This document shows positions 1 through 8,463 of a stretch of DNA of 35,603 nucleotides, piece by piece. Origin of the DNA: Humibacillus sp. (GTDB lineage: Bacteria > Actinomycetota > Actinomycetes > Actinomycetales > Dermatophilaceae); contig JAKDLG010000035.1 of NCBI GenBank assembly GCA_030452985.1, forward strand, positions 1-35,603, read 5' to 3'. The notes beneath the pieces were generated by a model that saw only the letters and a list, made by a program, of their open reading frames with translations, was not told where the DNA came from and made no database searches. Within the stretch, counting starts at the first letter, position 1. Each line of letters begins with the position of its first letter. The position numbers and the translations under genes were made by a program.

Positions 1-15
1 CCCCCCCCTCGTGCT

Positions 16-37
16 GGGCCCCCGGGGGTGGGGGCCC
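16..37 (-). terminator. GC hairpin downstream of the response regulator
   Basis: An 8-bp perfect stem, GGGCCCCC (16-23) with GGGGGCCC (30-37), encloses a 6-base loop. It lies about 80 bases past the stop of the minus-strand two-component operon. There is no T-run, which is common for actinobacterial terminators. The extreme G/C content makes chance pairing possible. Confidence 0.4.
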
Positions 38-61
38 GCGCCGCCCTCCCTCGAACGAGTC

Positions 62-90
62 GTTCGCGGGACAAGGTTCGCGGGGACAAG
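62..90. repeat. Tandem duplication, 14/15-base unit
   Basis: GTTCGCGGGACAAG (62-75) is followed directly by GTTCGCGGGGACAAG (76-90), the same unit with one extra G. It sits in the non-coding stretch between the hairpin and the stop of the response regulator. It looks like a local slippage duplication; no function is visible. Confidence 0.6.
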
Positions 91-113
91 CGCGGGGCGG
101 GGCGGCGAGAAGG

Positions 114-836
114 TCAGGTCGTGGCGGCGTCGTGCACGATGATCGCGATCTGCACCCGGTTGTCGGCGCCCAGCTTGGTCAGCACCCGCGACACGTGGGC
201 CTTGACCGTCGGGATGCTGAGGTAGAGGTCACGCGAGATGTCGGCGTTCGACAGCCCGCGCCCGATGGCCAGGGCCACCTCGCGCTCGCGGTCGGTGAGG
301 GTCGCCAGTCGCTGCCTCGCGTCACGGCGGCGGCTGGCGGTCGCGTCACCGTGGTCTCCCGCCACGTGCGACATCAGCTGGGCCACGACGCTGGGCGACA
401 GGATCGGTTGGCCGGCCGCGACCAGCCGCACCGCCTCGACGAGGCGATGGGGCTCGGTGTCTTTCAGCAGGAAGCCGTGCGCGCCGGCCCTCAGCGCCTG
501 CACCACGAGGTCGTCGGTGTCGAAGGTGGTCAGAACAATCACGCGAACCTCCTTGCGGCGTCGGGCCCGCGCCGATTCCGACAGCAACAGCCGGGTCGTC
601 TCGAGACCGTCACGGCGCGGCATCCGGATGTCCATCAGCACGACGTCGGGGTTGCTTGCGGCCACGGCGTCGACCGCCTCGATGCCGTCGCCGGCCTCGG
701 CCACGACCTCGAGGTCAGCGGCTCCGCCGAGGATCAGCCTCAGGCCGGCGCGCACCAGCGCGTCGTCGTCGACGAGCACGACGCGAGTGGGCGCCGTGAT
801 CGTCGTATCCGGTGCTCCCGCGTTCACGTCGACCAC
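114..836 (-). CDS. NarL/LuxR-family response regulator
   Basis: This is a cytoplasmic DNA-binding response regulator, 240 aa, of normal family length. The receiver domain (about residues 18-135) has the acidic pocket LVDDD at 21-25, the phospho-acceptor Asp69 in LMDIRMP, and the conserved Lys in the FLLKD stretch. A C-terminal LuxR-type helix-turn-helix follows, with LTDREREV and the recognition segment TVKAHVSRVLTKL. The gene overlaps the 3' end of the kinase gene by 13 bases, so the pair is translationally coupled. A GTG at 827, giving a GTGA overlap with the kinase stop, is an equally plausible start and would shorten the protein by three residues. The divergent ABC exporter is the likely target. 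The inducing signal cannot be read from the sequence. Confidence 0.93.
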   Translation of the reverse strand: MVDVNAGAPDTTITAPTRVVLVDDDALVRAGLRLILGGAADLEVVAEAGDGIEAVDAVAASNPDVVLMDIRMPRRDGLETTRLLLSESARARRRKEVRVIVLTTFDTDDLVVQALRAGAHGFLLKDTEPHRLVEAVRLVAAGQPILSPSVVAQLMSHVAGDHGDATASRRRDARQRLATLTDREREVALAIGRGLSNADISRDLYLSIPTVKAHVSRVLTKLGADNRVQIAIIVHDAATT

Positions 837-2137
837 GGTAGCCGGGCCGTGACCACGAAGTCGCCGCGGCGGTCGTGCCCGTAGGTCAGCTCGCCGCCGG
901 CCAGCACGGCCCGTTCCGTGACCCCGACGAGGCCCAGCCCCGACCCCACCACGTCGGCCCGCACGGTGGGCACGGTGGCGGCCGACACCACCGGTCGGGG
1001 GTCACGCGAAGCCTTTGGGATGCCGTTGCGCACCATGAGCGCGACCGCGCCGCTCTCGCCGTCTCGGGCTTCGGGCCCACGACCAGGGCCGTCTGCACCA
1101 TGCTCACCCGAGATGATCTCGACGACGAGCCCCACCGGCATCCGGGGGGCGTGCTTGCGGGCGTTGGTGAGGCACTCCTGGATGATGCGGAAGGCGCTGC
1201 GCGAGACCCGGTCGGGCACGTCAGCCAGCTCGCCGCGCACCTCGAGCTGCACGCGGGTCTGCGCCTCTTCGGCGTCGCCGACCAGACGGGGAAGGTCGGC
1301 CAGGGTCGGTTGAGGTGGGGCGGGAGGGCCGCTCACCTCGCCGGTCGGCGCTCCAACGACCCCGGTGTCAGGAACGTCGCGCAGCACGCCGAGCACCGCC
1401 CGCAGCTCGGTCAGCGCGAGGTTGGCGTTGGCGCGCACCACCTCGGCCGTGTCGGCAACTTGCGTGGGGGTGAGGTCGGTGCGGTAGGTGAGAGCGCCGG
1501 AGTGCATGGCCACCAACGAGATCCGGTGCGCCAGCACGTCGTGCATCTCGCGGGCGATCCGGGCGCGCTCTGCGACCTTGGCCTGGGCCACCCGCATCGT
1601 CTGCTCCCGCTCGGCCGTGAGGGCACGGTCCTGCAGCGAGGCCACGAAGGCGCGGCGCTCGCCGATGGCCCAGCCGATCGAGGCCCCCACCGTGAAGCTG
1701 AGAACACCGATGATGATGTTGGCCAGGGTCGAGCCGCTGCCGGTGTCGGGATAGACCGCCGCGTTGATCAGGCCGGCGAGGGTCCACGGCACCGACACCA
1801 GGGCGATCTCACGCCAACGCCTGCGGGTCGAGAGCGAGACGAGCGCGAACGCCGATGCGCCGGCAGAGACCGCCGAGAGCCCGCTGAGCAGGGCCGTGAC
1901 CGTGGTCACGGTGACGGGCCACCGTCGCCGCAGCAGCAGCAGCCCCGTCGAGACGAACCCGAGGGCGAGATCGACGCCGAACCAGGCCATCCCGAAGGCC
2001 GGCGTGACCGAGGTGTCGGCCACCGCCACCCAGATCAACGCCCAGAGCGCCAGGCCCAGCAGCAGCGCGGCGATGAGCCGCCACGACTCTCCCCAGACGT
2101 GAGAACGTCGGGTGAGCGCGACTCGGGGCAGGGGCAC
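824..2137 (-). CDS. Sensor histidine kinase (HisKA_3 type)
   Basis: This membrane kinase is the partner of the response regulator with which it overlaps. With a GTG start at 2137 it has 437 aa; an ATG at 2173 would add 12 residues. I prefer 2137 because a TACGCT -10 box lies 6 bases upstream and no ribosome-binding site precedes either start. The N-terminal half carries several hydrophobic segments and almost no extracellular loop, as in intramembrane-sensing kinases. The phospho-acceptor His199 lies in REMHDVLAHRISLV. An HATPase_c domain follows, with an N-box (RIIQECLTNARKH) and a G-box (GSGLGLVGVTERA). The membrane-bound sensor next to an ABC exporter suggests a response to cell-envelope stress or a peptide, by analogy with similar actinobacterial loci. 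Confidence 0.92.
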   Translation of the reverse strand: MPLPRVALTRRSHVWGESWRLIAALLLGLALWALIWVAVADTSVTPAFGMAWFGVDLALGFVSTGLLLLRRRWPVTVTTVTALLSGLSAVSAGASAFALVSLSTRRRWREIALVSVPWTLAGLINAAVYPDTGSGSTLANIIIGVLSFTVGASIGWAIGERRAFVASLQDRALTAEREQTMRVAQAKVAERARIAREMHDVLAHRISLVAMHSGALTYRTDLTPTQVADTAEVVRANANLALTELRAVLGVLRDVPDTGVVGAPTGEVSGPPAPPQPTLADLPRLVGDAEEAQTRVQLEVRGELADVPDRVSRSAFRIIQECLTNARKHAPRMPVGLVVEIISGEHGADGPGRGPEARDGESGAVALMVRNGIPKASRDPRPVVSAATVPTVRADVVGSGLGLVGVTERAVLAGGELTYGHDRRGDFVVTARLPWST

Positions 2138-2143
2138 GCAGCC

Positions 2144-2149
2144 AGCGTA
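2144..2149 (-). promoter_or_regulatory. -10 box of a leaderless kinase promoter
   Basis: On the minus strand TACGCT (2149-2144) is followed by six bases and then GTG at 2137. This TANNNT-N6/7-start layout recurs at six starts in the window and implies transcription beginning at or next to the start codon. No clear -35 box is seen. Confidence 0.55.
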
Positions 2150-2192
2150 GGCGCGGGGCGAGCTCACCGGCATCCGACCGAAGTCTGTTCAC

Positions 2193-2246
2193 TCAGGGTC
2201 GCGACCCTGACTCGGGTCAGGGTCGCCGCGACTTAGGTAGGGGTCG
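2193..2246. promoter_or_regulatory. 18-bp palindrome plus two half-sites, candidate regulator operator
   Basis: TCAGGGTCG (2193-2201) is followed immediately by its exact reverse complement CGACCCTGA (2202-2210). The half-site TCAGGGTCG recurs at 2217-2225, and a 7/9 match, TAGGGGTCG, occurs at 2238-2246. The half-site starts are 24 and 21 bases apart, about two helical turns. The array fills the divergent space between the kinase and the ABC exporter, where the response regulator would be expected to bind. Binding itself is inferred. Confidence 0.6.
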
Positions 2247-2301
2247 AAATCAGGCTCATGACGGATGTGCGCACCTCACGTGACAAGGCAGGGTGGAGCC
2301 C

Positions 2302-3201
2302 ATGATCACCGTCGAACGACTCACCAAGAGGTACGGCCCCTTCACGGCCGTCAACGACATCTCGTTCGAGGTCAAGCCCGGGCTCGTCACCGGCTTCCTC
2401 GGGCCGAACGGCGCCGGCAAGACCACCGCCATGCGCATCGTGGCCGGCCTCACACCGCCCACGTCGGGCACGACCACCGTGCTGGGCCAGCCCTACGCGT
2501 CGTTGCCGAACCCTGGTCGCCACGTCGGGGTGCTGCTCGACGCCTCGGCCCAGCACGCCGGCCGCACCGGCCGCGAGGTGCTCGCGCTCGGCGCCGCCCT
2601 CATGGGCATCGACAAGAGTCGAGTGGCCGAGATGCTCGACGTCGTCGGGCTCACCGACAAGGAGGCCGGGCGCAAGGTGCGCAACTACTCCCTCGGGATG
2701 CGCCAGCGGCTCGGCATCGCCCACGCGCTGCTCGGCGACCCCGAGGTGATGATCCTGGACGAGCCGGCCAACGGGCTCGACCCGGCCGGCATCCGCTGGA
2801 TGAGAGACCTGCTGCGCGGCTTTGCCGGCGAGGGTGGGACGGTGCTGCTCAGCTCGCACCTGCTCAACGAGATCGAGCGGGTGGCCGATGAGCTCATCGT
2901 CATCGGCAACGGCACCATCGTGGCCCACGGCACCAAGGACGAGCTGCTGGCCGGCGCCGGAACCATCGTGCGCTCGACCGACGACGACGCGCTCATGGCG
3001 GCGCTCGCCGAAGGCTCGATCGTCTCTCGGCGCACCGCTACCGGGGGGCTGCAGGTCGAGGCCGAGCCGCTCGAGGTCGGTCGCGTGGCGGCCGCCCGGG
3101 GGATCGTGCTCACCGAGCTGCGCGGCGGCGACACCCGCGGCCTCGAAGAGATGTTCCTCGAACTCACATCCGGATCTGCCCGAGAGGAGGTGGCGGCATG
3201 A
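2302..3201 (+). CDS. ABC transporter ATP-binding protein (BcrA/NatA-like exporter)
   Basis: This is the 299-aa ATPase of an ABC-2 type exporter. I start it at ATG 2302, behind GGTGGAG, rather than at GTG 2293. Walker A is GPNGAGKTT (residues 34-42), the signature is YSLGMRQRL, and Walker B with its D-loop is MILDEPANGLDP. The switch His is in SSHLLNE. The C-terminal part of about 90 residues is the accessory extension usual in this subfamily. The stop overlaps the permease start as ATGA. With the divergent two-component pair it forms a sensor/exporter locus typical of antimicrobial-peptide or antibiotic responses. The substrate is unknown. Confidence 0.93.
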   Translation: MITVERLTKRYGPFTAVNDISFEVKPGLVTGFLGPNGAGKTTAMRIVAGLTPPTSGTTTVLGQPYASLPNPGRHVGVLLDASAQHAGRTGREVLALGAALMGIDKSRVAEMLDVVGLTDKEAGRKVRNYSLGMRQRLGIAHALLGDPEVMILDEPANGLDPAGIRWMRDLLRGFAGEGGTVLLSSHLLNEIERVADELIVIGNGTIVAHGTKDELLAGAGTIVRSTDDDALMAALAEGSIVSRRTATGGLQVEAEPLEVGRVAAARGIVLTELRGGDTRGLEEMFLELTSGSAREEVAA

Positions 3202-4073
3202 CCACTCCGACCACCCAGTCCAGCCCAGCCAACCCGTCGGCACCCGCCACCGCTCACCCCAACGTCTCGGCGAAGGCCGAGTCGGCCCTGCCCACGGTCG
3301 CCACGATGCCGAGCCGGCTGCCCGGCGAGCGCCCCACCACCGGAATCCCCTTCTCTCGCCTGACTCGCGTCGAGCTGCGCAAACAGCTCGACACCCGCGC
3401 CGGTCGCTGGCTGATCATCGCCATCGGCCTGGTCATCGCGACAGCCCTGGCCATCAACTTCTTCACCAACGGAGGCCAACACTCCTTCGAGGACTACCTG
3501 TCGGCCACGATGCTGCCGACGGCGATCATCCTGCCCGTCATCGGCATCCTGGCCGTCACGTCGGAGTGGAGCCAGCGCACCGGTCTGGTCACCTTCGCGC
3601 TGGAGCCGCGCCGCACGCGGGTCGCGATGGCCAAGCTCGTCTCGGCCGTGCTGATCGGTATCGCCGCCTTCGTGCTCGCCTTCGCCCTTGCGGCGCTGGT
3701 GCACCAGGCTGCCATCACCTTCCGCGGCATCAACGGTGACTGGAGCGTCGGCGGCCTCGTCGTGCTCGGCGCCGGGCTGTACGTGCTGCTGGGTCTGATG
3801 CAGGGTGTCGCCTTCGGTGCCCTGTTCCGCAACACCCCGGCCGCGATCGTCGTGTACTTCGTGCTGCCGACCGTCTGGGGCATTCTTGGCGGGCTCATCA
3901 GCTGGCTCGACACCCCGTCCCAGTGGCTCGACATGAACCGCACCATGCAGCCGCTGTTCAGCGGCTCGATGTCGGGCGAGCAATGGGCGCAGCTGGGCAC
4001 GTCGGTCGCCGTCTGGATCGTGGTGCCCCTCGTGGTCGGCATTCTGCTGCTGCGCCGGGCCGAGGTGAAGTAG
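3198..4073 (+). CDS. ABC-2 type permease
   Basis: This is the membrane subunit of the exporter, 291 aa. The first 50 or so residues are hydrophilic and rich in Pro, Ala, Thr and Ser, probably a disordered cytoplasmic tail. The first membrane segment is at about 71-89 (WLIIAIGLVIATALAI), and about five more follow; the last ends with LRRAEVK. The sequence TSEWSQRTGLVTFALEPRR lies in the conserved cytoplasmic region that couples ABC-2 permeases to their ATPase. The start overlaps the ATPase stop by four bases (ATGA), so the two are made together. A strong terminator follows within 20 bases. The long low-complexity N-terminus is the only unusual feature. Confidence 0.9.
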   Translation: MTTPTTQSSPANPSAPATAHPNVSAKAESALPTVATMPSRLPGERPTTGIPFSRLTRVELRKQLDTRAGRWLIIAIGLVIATALAINFFTNGGQHSFEDYLSATMLPTAIILPVIGILAVTSEWSQRTGLVTFALEPRRTRVAMAKLVSAVLIGIAAFVLAFALAALVHQAAITFRGINGDWSVGGLVVLGAGLYVLLGLMQGVAFGALFRNTPAAIVVYFVLPTVWGILGGLISWLDTPSQWLDMNRTMQPLFSGSMSGEQWAQLGTSVAVWIVVPLVVGILLLRRAEVK

Positions 4074-4089
4074 CCGACACCCACCAGCC

Positions 4090-4126
4090 AGGATGCCGTT
4101 CACTCGATGGGGGTGAACGGCATCCT
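4090..4126. terminator. Strong bidirectional terminator
   Basis: A perfect 14-bp stem pairs AGGATGCCGTTCAC (4090-4103) with GTGAACGGCATCCT (4113-4126) around a 9-base loop. It is followed by TCTTCTCTGT on the plus strand. It lies between the convergent permease and yggS genes and can serve both. Confidence 0.88.
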
Positions 4127-4166
4127 TCTTCTCTGTCGGTTTCGTGGGCCCACGTGGCTGGCCCGG

Positions 4167-4952
4167 TCAGGCGTCGGCGCTCGGCCAGTAGTAGCTGTCG
4201 GGTAGCGCGCGGGCGCCGAAGATGGCCTGACCGACCCGCACGACCGTGGACCCCTGCTCGACCGCGGTCTCGTAGTCACCCGACATGCCCATCGACAGGC
4301 CGCCGGCACCGATCAGGTCGGGGTCGTGCTCGCGGGCGCGGTCGCGCAGCTCGCGCAGTTTGGTGAAGCAGTCGCGGACCCGGTCGGTGTCGTCGGTGAA
4401 GACGGCCAGGGTCATCAGCCCTTGCACCCGCAGGGCGGTGAACTGGGGCAGCTCACGTAAGAAGGCGAGCGCCTCCTCCGGCGGCAGGCCGTACTTGGAG
4501 TCCTCACCGGAGGTGTTGACCTGCACGTACACGTTCAGGCCGCGGCCGATCGCCTGCAGCCGGCGATCGAGCACCTGAGCCACTCGCAGCCGGTCGAGGG
4601 CCTGGAACTCGGCGGCGAAGGCGGCGACGTCCTTGGCCTTGTTGGTCTGCAGGTGGCCGATGACCGACCAGCGCAGGTCGAGGTCGGCGAGGTGGTCGTG
4701 CTTGCGCCGGGCCTCCTGCACCTTGTTCTCGCCGAACTCGCGACAGCCGGCCTGCACCGCCAGCCGGATCCGCTCCTCGGGCACCGTCTTGCTGACCGGC
4801 AGCAGTCGCACCTCCTCCGATCGGCGACCACTGCGTTCTGCAGCGGCGGCGATCCGTGCCCGCACAACGCCGAGGTTGCGGATGAAGTCGTCGCGGGTCT
4901 GCGCCGGCGGGTAGGGGGCGTGGCCCGATGCTGCGTCGTGCTCGGCTGTCAT
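4167..4952 (-). CDS. yggS: YggS-family PLP homeostasis protein
   Basis: This cytoplasmic PLP-binding protein (PLPBP/YggS/YBL036C family) buffers free pyridoxal phosphate and has no known catalytic reaction. It has 261 aa. The PLP lysine is Lys55 in [10 protein letters not shown]. The family motifs [21 protein letters not shown] and the C-terminal phosphate-binding stretch [18 protein letters not shown] are all present. I choose ATG 4952 because TAGCCT lies exactly 6 bases upstream, the leaderless pattern also seen at the divergent serS. GTG 4958 would add two residues. The first 20 residues are a variable extension. In many actinobacteria this gene lies with the ftsZ/sepF genes; here it stands alone. 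Confidence 0.95.
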   Translation of the reverse strand: MTAEHDAASGHAPYPPAQTRDDFIRNLGVVRARIAAAAERSGRRSEEVRLLPVSKTVPEERIRLAVQAGCREFGENKVQEARRKHDHLADLDLRWSVIGHLQTNKAKDVAAFAAEFQALDRLRVAQVLDRRLQAIGRGLNVYVQVNTSGEDSKYGLPPEEALAFLRELPQFTALRVQGLMTLAVFTDDTDRVRDCFTKLRELRDRAREHDPDLIGAGGLSMGMSGDYETAVEQGSTVVRVGQAIFGARALPDSYYWPSADA

Positions 4953-4958
4953 GGCCAC

Positions 4959-4964
4959 AGGCTA
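4959..4964 (-). promoter_or_regulatory. -10 box for leaderless yggS
   Basis: TAGCCT on the minus strand (4964-4959) is followed by GTGGCC and then ATG at 4952. This matches the TANNNT-N6-start layout of other genes here and fixes the start codon. Confidence 0.6.
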
Positions 4965-5015
4965 CGCACCGGCTCAGGGGCGAGAACTCGGTCGTGGGCG
5001 GCATCCGGTCGCCGT

Positions 5016-5021
5016 TAGGCT
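5016..5021 (+). promoter_or_regulatory. -10 box for leaderless serS
   Basis: TAGGCT (5016-5021) is followed by seven bases (GGCCCGC) and GTG at 5029. There is no ribosome-binding site. This layout is the reason for preferring GTG 5029 over upstream in-frame codons. Confidence 0.65.
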
Positions 5022-5028
5022 GGCCCGC

Positions 5029-6378
5029 GTGATCGACATCAAGCTCGTGCGCGACGAACCCGACCGGGTGCGCGCCTCACAGACCGCCCGTGGCGAAGAC
5101 CCTGAAGTCGTCGACGCCATTCTCGCTGCCGACGAGCGACGGCGCGGGGCGCTCAGCGAGTTCGAGTCGCTGCGGGCCGAGCAGAAGGTCGTGAGCCGGT
5201 CGGTCGGCGCGGCGATGGGCGCCTTTCAGAAGGCCAAGAAGGCCGGCGCGGCTGACGCCGACCACCTCGAGAAGGCAGCGCACCACGCGCGGGCCCAGGC
5301 CGGCGAGCTGAGCGAGCAGGTCAAGTCGCTCGAGGCGGATGCCGCCCAGGCCGGGGCCGAGCTCGCGACCCTCTTGCGTCGGGCGGGTAACGTCATCATC
5401 GACGGGGTGCCGTCGGGCGGCGAAGACGACTTCGCCGTGCTCGAGACGATCGGCCAGGCCAGGGACTTCGCCGCCGAGGGCTTCGAGCCCCTCGACCATC
5501 TCGCCATCGGGGAACGCCTCGGCGCCATCGACATGGAGCGCGGGGCCAAGGTCGGCGGCGCCCGCTTCTACTACCTCACCGGCGTCGGCGCCCTGCTCGA
5601 GCTGGCGCTGCTCAACATGGCGATGGCCCAGGCCACGGCGGCCGGTTTCACCCCGATGATCACCCCCACGCTGGCGCGCAGCGACATCATGCACGGTGCG
5701 GGCTTCATGGACGCCCACGCTGAGGAGGTCTACCGCCTCGAGGCCGACGACCTCTATCTCACGGGCACGTCGGAGGTCGCGCTCGCCGGGTACCACGCCG
5801 ACGAGATCATCGACCTGACCGCCGGGCCGCAGCGCTACGTCGCGTGGTCGGCCTGCTACCGGCGCGAGGCCGGCTCGCACGGCAAGGACACCCGGGGCAT
5901 CATCCGGGTGCACCAGTTCCACAAGGTCGAGATGTTCAGCTACTGCCGGCCTGAGGACGCCGAGGTCGAGCACCAACGGCTGCTCGACTGGGAACGCGAG
6001 ATGCTGGCCAAGATCGAGGTGCCCTACCGCATCATCGACACGGCGGCCGGCGACCTCGGCGGGCCGGCGGCGCGCAAGTTCGACTGTGAGGCATGGGTGC
6101 CGACGCAGGGCCGTTATCGCGAGCTGACGTCGACCTCGAACTGCACCACCTACCAAGCCCGCCGGCTGAACACCCGCGAGCGTGACCCCAACGGTTCGGG
6201 CACCCGCACCGTGGCCACCTTGAACGGCACTCTCGGTACGACCCGATGGCTGGTGGCGATCCTCGAGAACCACCAGCAGGCCGACGGTTCGGTGCGGGTC
6301 CCCGAAGCGCTGCGTCCCTTCCTCGGCCTCGACGGTGCAGGGGGTCAGCGCTCGTCGACGGTGACCTCGATGGCGTAG
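5029..6378 (+). CDS. serS: Seryl-tRNA synthetase
   Basis: This class II aminoacyl-tRNA synthetase charges tRNA-Ser (and tRNA-Sec where present) with serine. It has 449 aa; the usual length is about 420-430. Starting at GTG 5029 gives [18 protein letters not shown], the canonical SerRS N-terminus. The N-terminal coiled-coil arm that grips the long variable arm of tRNA-Ser covers about residues 30-110. The catalytic domain has motif 2 in [18 protein letters not shown] followed by HQFHKVEMF, the serine-binding TGTSEVAL segment, and motif 3 in [18 protein letters not shown]. The last 34 bases overlap the convergent GntR gene. The TAGGCT box points to a leaderless mRNA. Confidence 0.98.
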   Translation: MIDIKLVRDEPDRVRASQTARGEDPEVVDAILAADERRRGALSEFESLRAEQKVVSRSVGAAMGAFQKAKKAGAADADHLEKAAHHARAQAGELSEQVKSLEADAAQAGAELATLLRRAGNVIIDGVPSGGEDDFAVLETIGQARDFAAEGFEPLDHLAIGERLGAIDMERGAKVGGARFYYLTGVGALLELALLNMAMAQATAAGFTPMITPTLARSDIMHGAGFMDAHAEEVYRLEADDLYLTGTSEVALAGYHADEIIDLTAGPQRYVAWSACYRREAGSHGKDTRGIIRVHQFHKVEMFSYCRPEDAEVEHQRLLDWEREMLAKIEVPYRIIDTAAGDLGGPAARKFDCEAWVPTQGRYRELTSTSNCTTYQARRLNTRERDPNGSGTRTVATLNGTLGTTRWLVAILENHQQADGSVRVPEALRPFLGLDGAGGQRSSTVTSMA

Positions 6379-7085
6379 TCCTGCGCGCGGTAGCAGTGGT
6401 CGCCGTACTCGACCGGGTTACCCATGCCGTCGAACGCGGCGCGGGTCATGGTGAGCACGGGTTGTGACGGCGTCAGGCCCAGATGCTTCCGCTCCGAAGC
6501 CGACGGCGGCCGAGCGCCGATGCGCTGGTGCGCCACGACCGGTTTGGCCCCACGCACCCGGAGCAACGAGTAGAGGCCGTCACGCTCGAGTTCGTCGACG
6601 GTGATGTCGGAGTAGGCCGGCGGCAACCAGTTCTGCAGCACGGCCAGAACGATGTCTCCGGTCGTGCGCAGGCGCGCGAGGTGCAGCAGGGGGGTGTCGA
6701 CCGGAAGGCCCATGGCACTCGCCGCAACCTCGTCAGTGACTATGTCGTGACTGAGCACGGAGGTGCTCGGCGGCTCCCCGCCCTCGCGCACCAGGTCGTC
6801 GTAGAGGCTGGTCAGGTCGGCCTTGCGATGGATCTGGCGGCGAGCAACCGTCGTGCCGAGGCCGCGGCGGCGCAGCAGCAGGCCCTGTGAGACGAGCTCT
6901 TGGATGGCGCGACGCACGGTGGGGCGGGACAGTCCGAGTCGGTCGGCCATGGCGACCTCGTTCTCGAAGGCGTCACCAGGGCCGAGGGCTCCGTTGGTGA
7001 TGGCCGCCTCGAGCTGTTGGGCCAGCTGGTGGTAGAGGGGCACCGGGGTATCACGATCGATCCGCACGTCGAGCTGAACTGCCAT
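6345..7085 (-). CDS. GntR/HutC-family transcriptional regulator with UTRA domain
   Basis: This 246-aa repressor-type regulator has an N-terminal winged helix (about residues 5-75; [14 protein letters not shown], then [19 protein letters not shown]) and a C-terminal UTRA effector domain (about 95-240). I start it at ATG 7085, preceded by AAGGGGG; the upstream in-frame codon at 7133 has no such site. It is the last gene on the same strand as the importer operon but is separated from it by a hairpin (7175-7198), so it probably has its own promoter. In Corynebacterium glutamicum the inositol repressor IolR is a GntR protein, so control of the importer and cluster 1 is a reasonable guess. Its 3' end overlaps serS by 34 bases. 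Confidence 0.9.
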   Translation of the reverse strand: MAVQLDVRIDRDTPVPLYHQLAQQLEAAITNGALGPGDAFENEVAMADRLGLSRPTVRRAIQELVSQGLLLRRRGLGTTVARRQIHRKADLTSLYDDLVREGGEPPSTSVLSHDIVTDEVAASAMGLPVDTPLLHLARLRTTGDIVLAVLQNWLPPAYSDITVDELERDGLYSLLRVRGAKPVVAHQRIGARPPSASERKHLGLTPSQPVLTMTRAAFDGMGNPVEYGDHCYRAQDYAIEVTVDER

Positions 7086-7099
7086 GACCGCCCCCTTGT

Positions 7100-7133
7100 C
7101 AGATGGATTTTTGTCTGCCCCGGGTGGCGCCAC
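7100..7133. promoter_or_regulatory. Candidate operator region upstream of the GntR gene
   Basis: Two symmetric elements lie just before the GntR start: CAGATGGATTTTTGTCTG (7100-7117, 4-bp arms around an A/T-rich core unusual for this DNA) and the perfect 10-bp palindrome GTGGCGCCAC (7124-7133). On the minus strand GACAA is also repeated directly. Autoregulation is plausible but not shown. Confidence 0.3.
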
Positions 7134-7174
7134 TCCGGATCGGGACAGGACACGTCATCACCGATGCTCGGCTC

Positions 7175-7198
7175 GGGCCCGTTGAGAGTAACGGGCCC
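7175..7198 (-). terminator. Hairpin terminator after the importer/USP operon
   Basis: GGGCCCGTT (7175-7183) pairs perfectly with AACGGGCCC (7190-7198) around the 6-base loop GAGAGT. It starts 16 bases past the stop of the universal stress protein gene, and it separates that operon from the GntR gene. There is no T-run. Confidence 0.7.
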
Positions 7199-7213
7199 CA
7201 CGCCGCGAGCACG

Positions 7214-7630
7214 TCAAACGCCTCGCTTCACAACGAGAACCGGAACCCCGGCGTCGAGGATGATGTTCTGCGTCACGCTGCCGAGAAAGGCCTTTCCCAC
7301 CGGGGAGCGTTGCCGCGCCCCGATGACCACGAGGTCTGGACCAATCTCTTTGACCTTGCCGAGGATCGCCTCGGCGACGTCGCCGGCCCCGGGGGTGCTG
7401 GCGACGAGGTGCAGCTCCCACTCGACGCCGGCCAGTCGGTCGTCGTCGGCGAGGGCCTTCTCGATGGCATCGGAGATGCCGGCGTGGTTCGCGGCTGCGA
7501 TGTCGTTGTCGAGCGAGTCGACGACGTGGATGATCTCGAGCCGGGTCTCGCGGAACACCGCCTCGCGGGCCCCTTCGCGCAGGGCTTGACCCGCCGTGGC
7601 GGAGACCTGGTGGGCGACGGCGACACTCAT
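7214..7630 (-). CDS. Universal stress protein, UspA family
   Basis: This is a small single-domain Usp protein of 138 aa, the usual size. The N-terminus has the opening strand MSVAVAHQVSATAGQALREG. The C-terminal nucleotide-binding loop is GARQRSPVGKAFLGSV, followed by the closing strand PVLVVKRG. The canonical loop is G-2X-G-9X-G(S/T); here the second Gly is replaced by Gln, so ATP binding may be altered. The gene starts 13 bases after the stop of the importer ATPase and a terminator follows it, so it is the last cistron of the sugar-importer operon. A Usp protein in such an operon suggests coupling of uptake to energy or stress state. That role is inference. Confidence 0.9.
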   Translation of the reverse strand: MSVAVAHQVSATAGQALREGAREAVFRETRLEIIHVVDSLDNDIAAANHAGISDAIEKALADDDRLAGVEWELHLVASTPGAGDVAEAILGKVKEIGPDLVVIGARQRSPVGKAFLGSVTQNIILDAGVPVLVVKRGV

Positions 7631-7643
7631 GACCGGCTCTCGT

Positions 7644-8462
7644 TCACGAGTTCAGCAGCTCGTGTGAGAGCTCGGTGAGCTCGTCGCCGCCGGCCATCTG
7701 GCGGGTGAGCTCGTCGAGGGTGACGTCGGCGCGCTTCTTGTCGAGCACCGCTTCGCCGAGCTTGAGGATGACGAACTGGTTGCCGACGAGGTAGGCGTGA
7801 TGCGGGTTGTGGGTGATGAACACGACCCCGAGCCCGGCAGAGCGCGCCGCGGCCGTGTACTTCAGCACCACGCCTGACTGCTTGACGCCGAGGGCCGCAG
7901 TCGGCTCGTCGAGGATCAGCACCCGCGCACCGAAATAGACGGCACGAGCGATGGCGACGCACTGGCGCTGGCCGCCCGATAGGGTGCCGATGGGCTGATC
8001 GATGTCCTTGACGACGATGCCCATCTTCCGCAGTTCCTCGTCGGCGATGCGCTTCATCTCGGCGATCCTGAGGGTGGCGAGAGGGCCCCTGCCCGAGGTG
8101 AGCTCGGAGCCGAGAAAGAAGTTGCGCCACACCTCCATGAGGGAGACGACGGCGAGGTCCTGGTAGACCGTCGCGATGCCGTGCTCGAGGGACTCGCGGG
8201 GGGAGCCGAAGGTCATCTCCTTGCCGTCGACCTTCATGACGCCCTCGTTGTGCGGGTGTAGGCCAGACATGATCTTGATCAGGGTCGACTTGCCGGCTCC
8301 GTTGTCGCCGAGCACACAGGTGACCTCGCCTGCGTGGACGGTGAGGTTGATGCCCTTGAGGGCGCGGATCGCGCCGTAGGCCTTGCCGACGTTGCTCATC
8401 TCGATGAGGGGCTCGCCGTCGTGGAGTTCGTGATCGGCGTGTTCGGACAGGGTGTCGGTCAT
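7644..8462 (-). CDS. Monosaccharide/polyol ABC importer, ATP-binding protein
   Basis: This is the cytoplasmic ATPase of a CUT2-type importer, 272 aa. Walker A is GDNGAGKST (residues 52-60), the Q-loop is VYQDLAVV, the signature is LSGGQRQ (161-167), and Walker B is [10 protein letters not shown]. Most CUT2 ATPases (RbsA type) carry two fused nucleotide-binding domains of about 500 aa. This one has a single domain, like the fructose transporter FrcA, and would act as a homodimer. It begins one base after the permease stop, with AAGGTGG inside the permease end as its ribosome-binding site. Given the divergent inositol cluster, inositol is the likeliest substrate. Confidence 0.93.
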   Translation of the reverse strand: MTDTLSEHADHELHDGEPLIEMSNVGKAYGAIRALKGINLTVHAGEVTCVLGDNGAGKSTLIKIMSGLHPHNEGVMKVDGKEMTFGSPRESLEHGIATVYQDLAVVSLMEVWRNFFLGSELTSGRGPLATLRIAEMKRIADEELRKMGIVVKDIDQPIGTLSGGQRQCVAIARAVYFGARVLILDEPTAALGVKQSGVVLKYTAAARSAGLGVVFITHNPHHAYLVGNQFVILKLGEAVLDKKRADVTLDELTRQMAGGDELTELSHELLNS

Positions 8463-8463
8463 G

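Noticed and set aside
2293-2301. GTG 2293 as the exporter ATPase start
   Set aside because: That GTG is part of the GGTGGAG ribosome-binding site of ATG 2302, which gives the usual N-terminus for this family.
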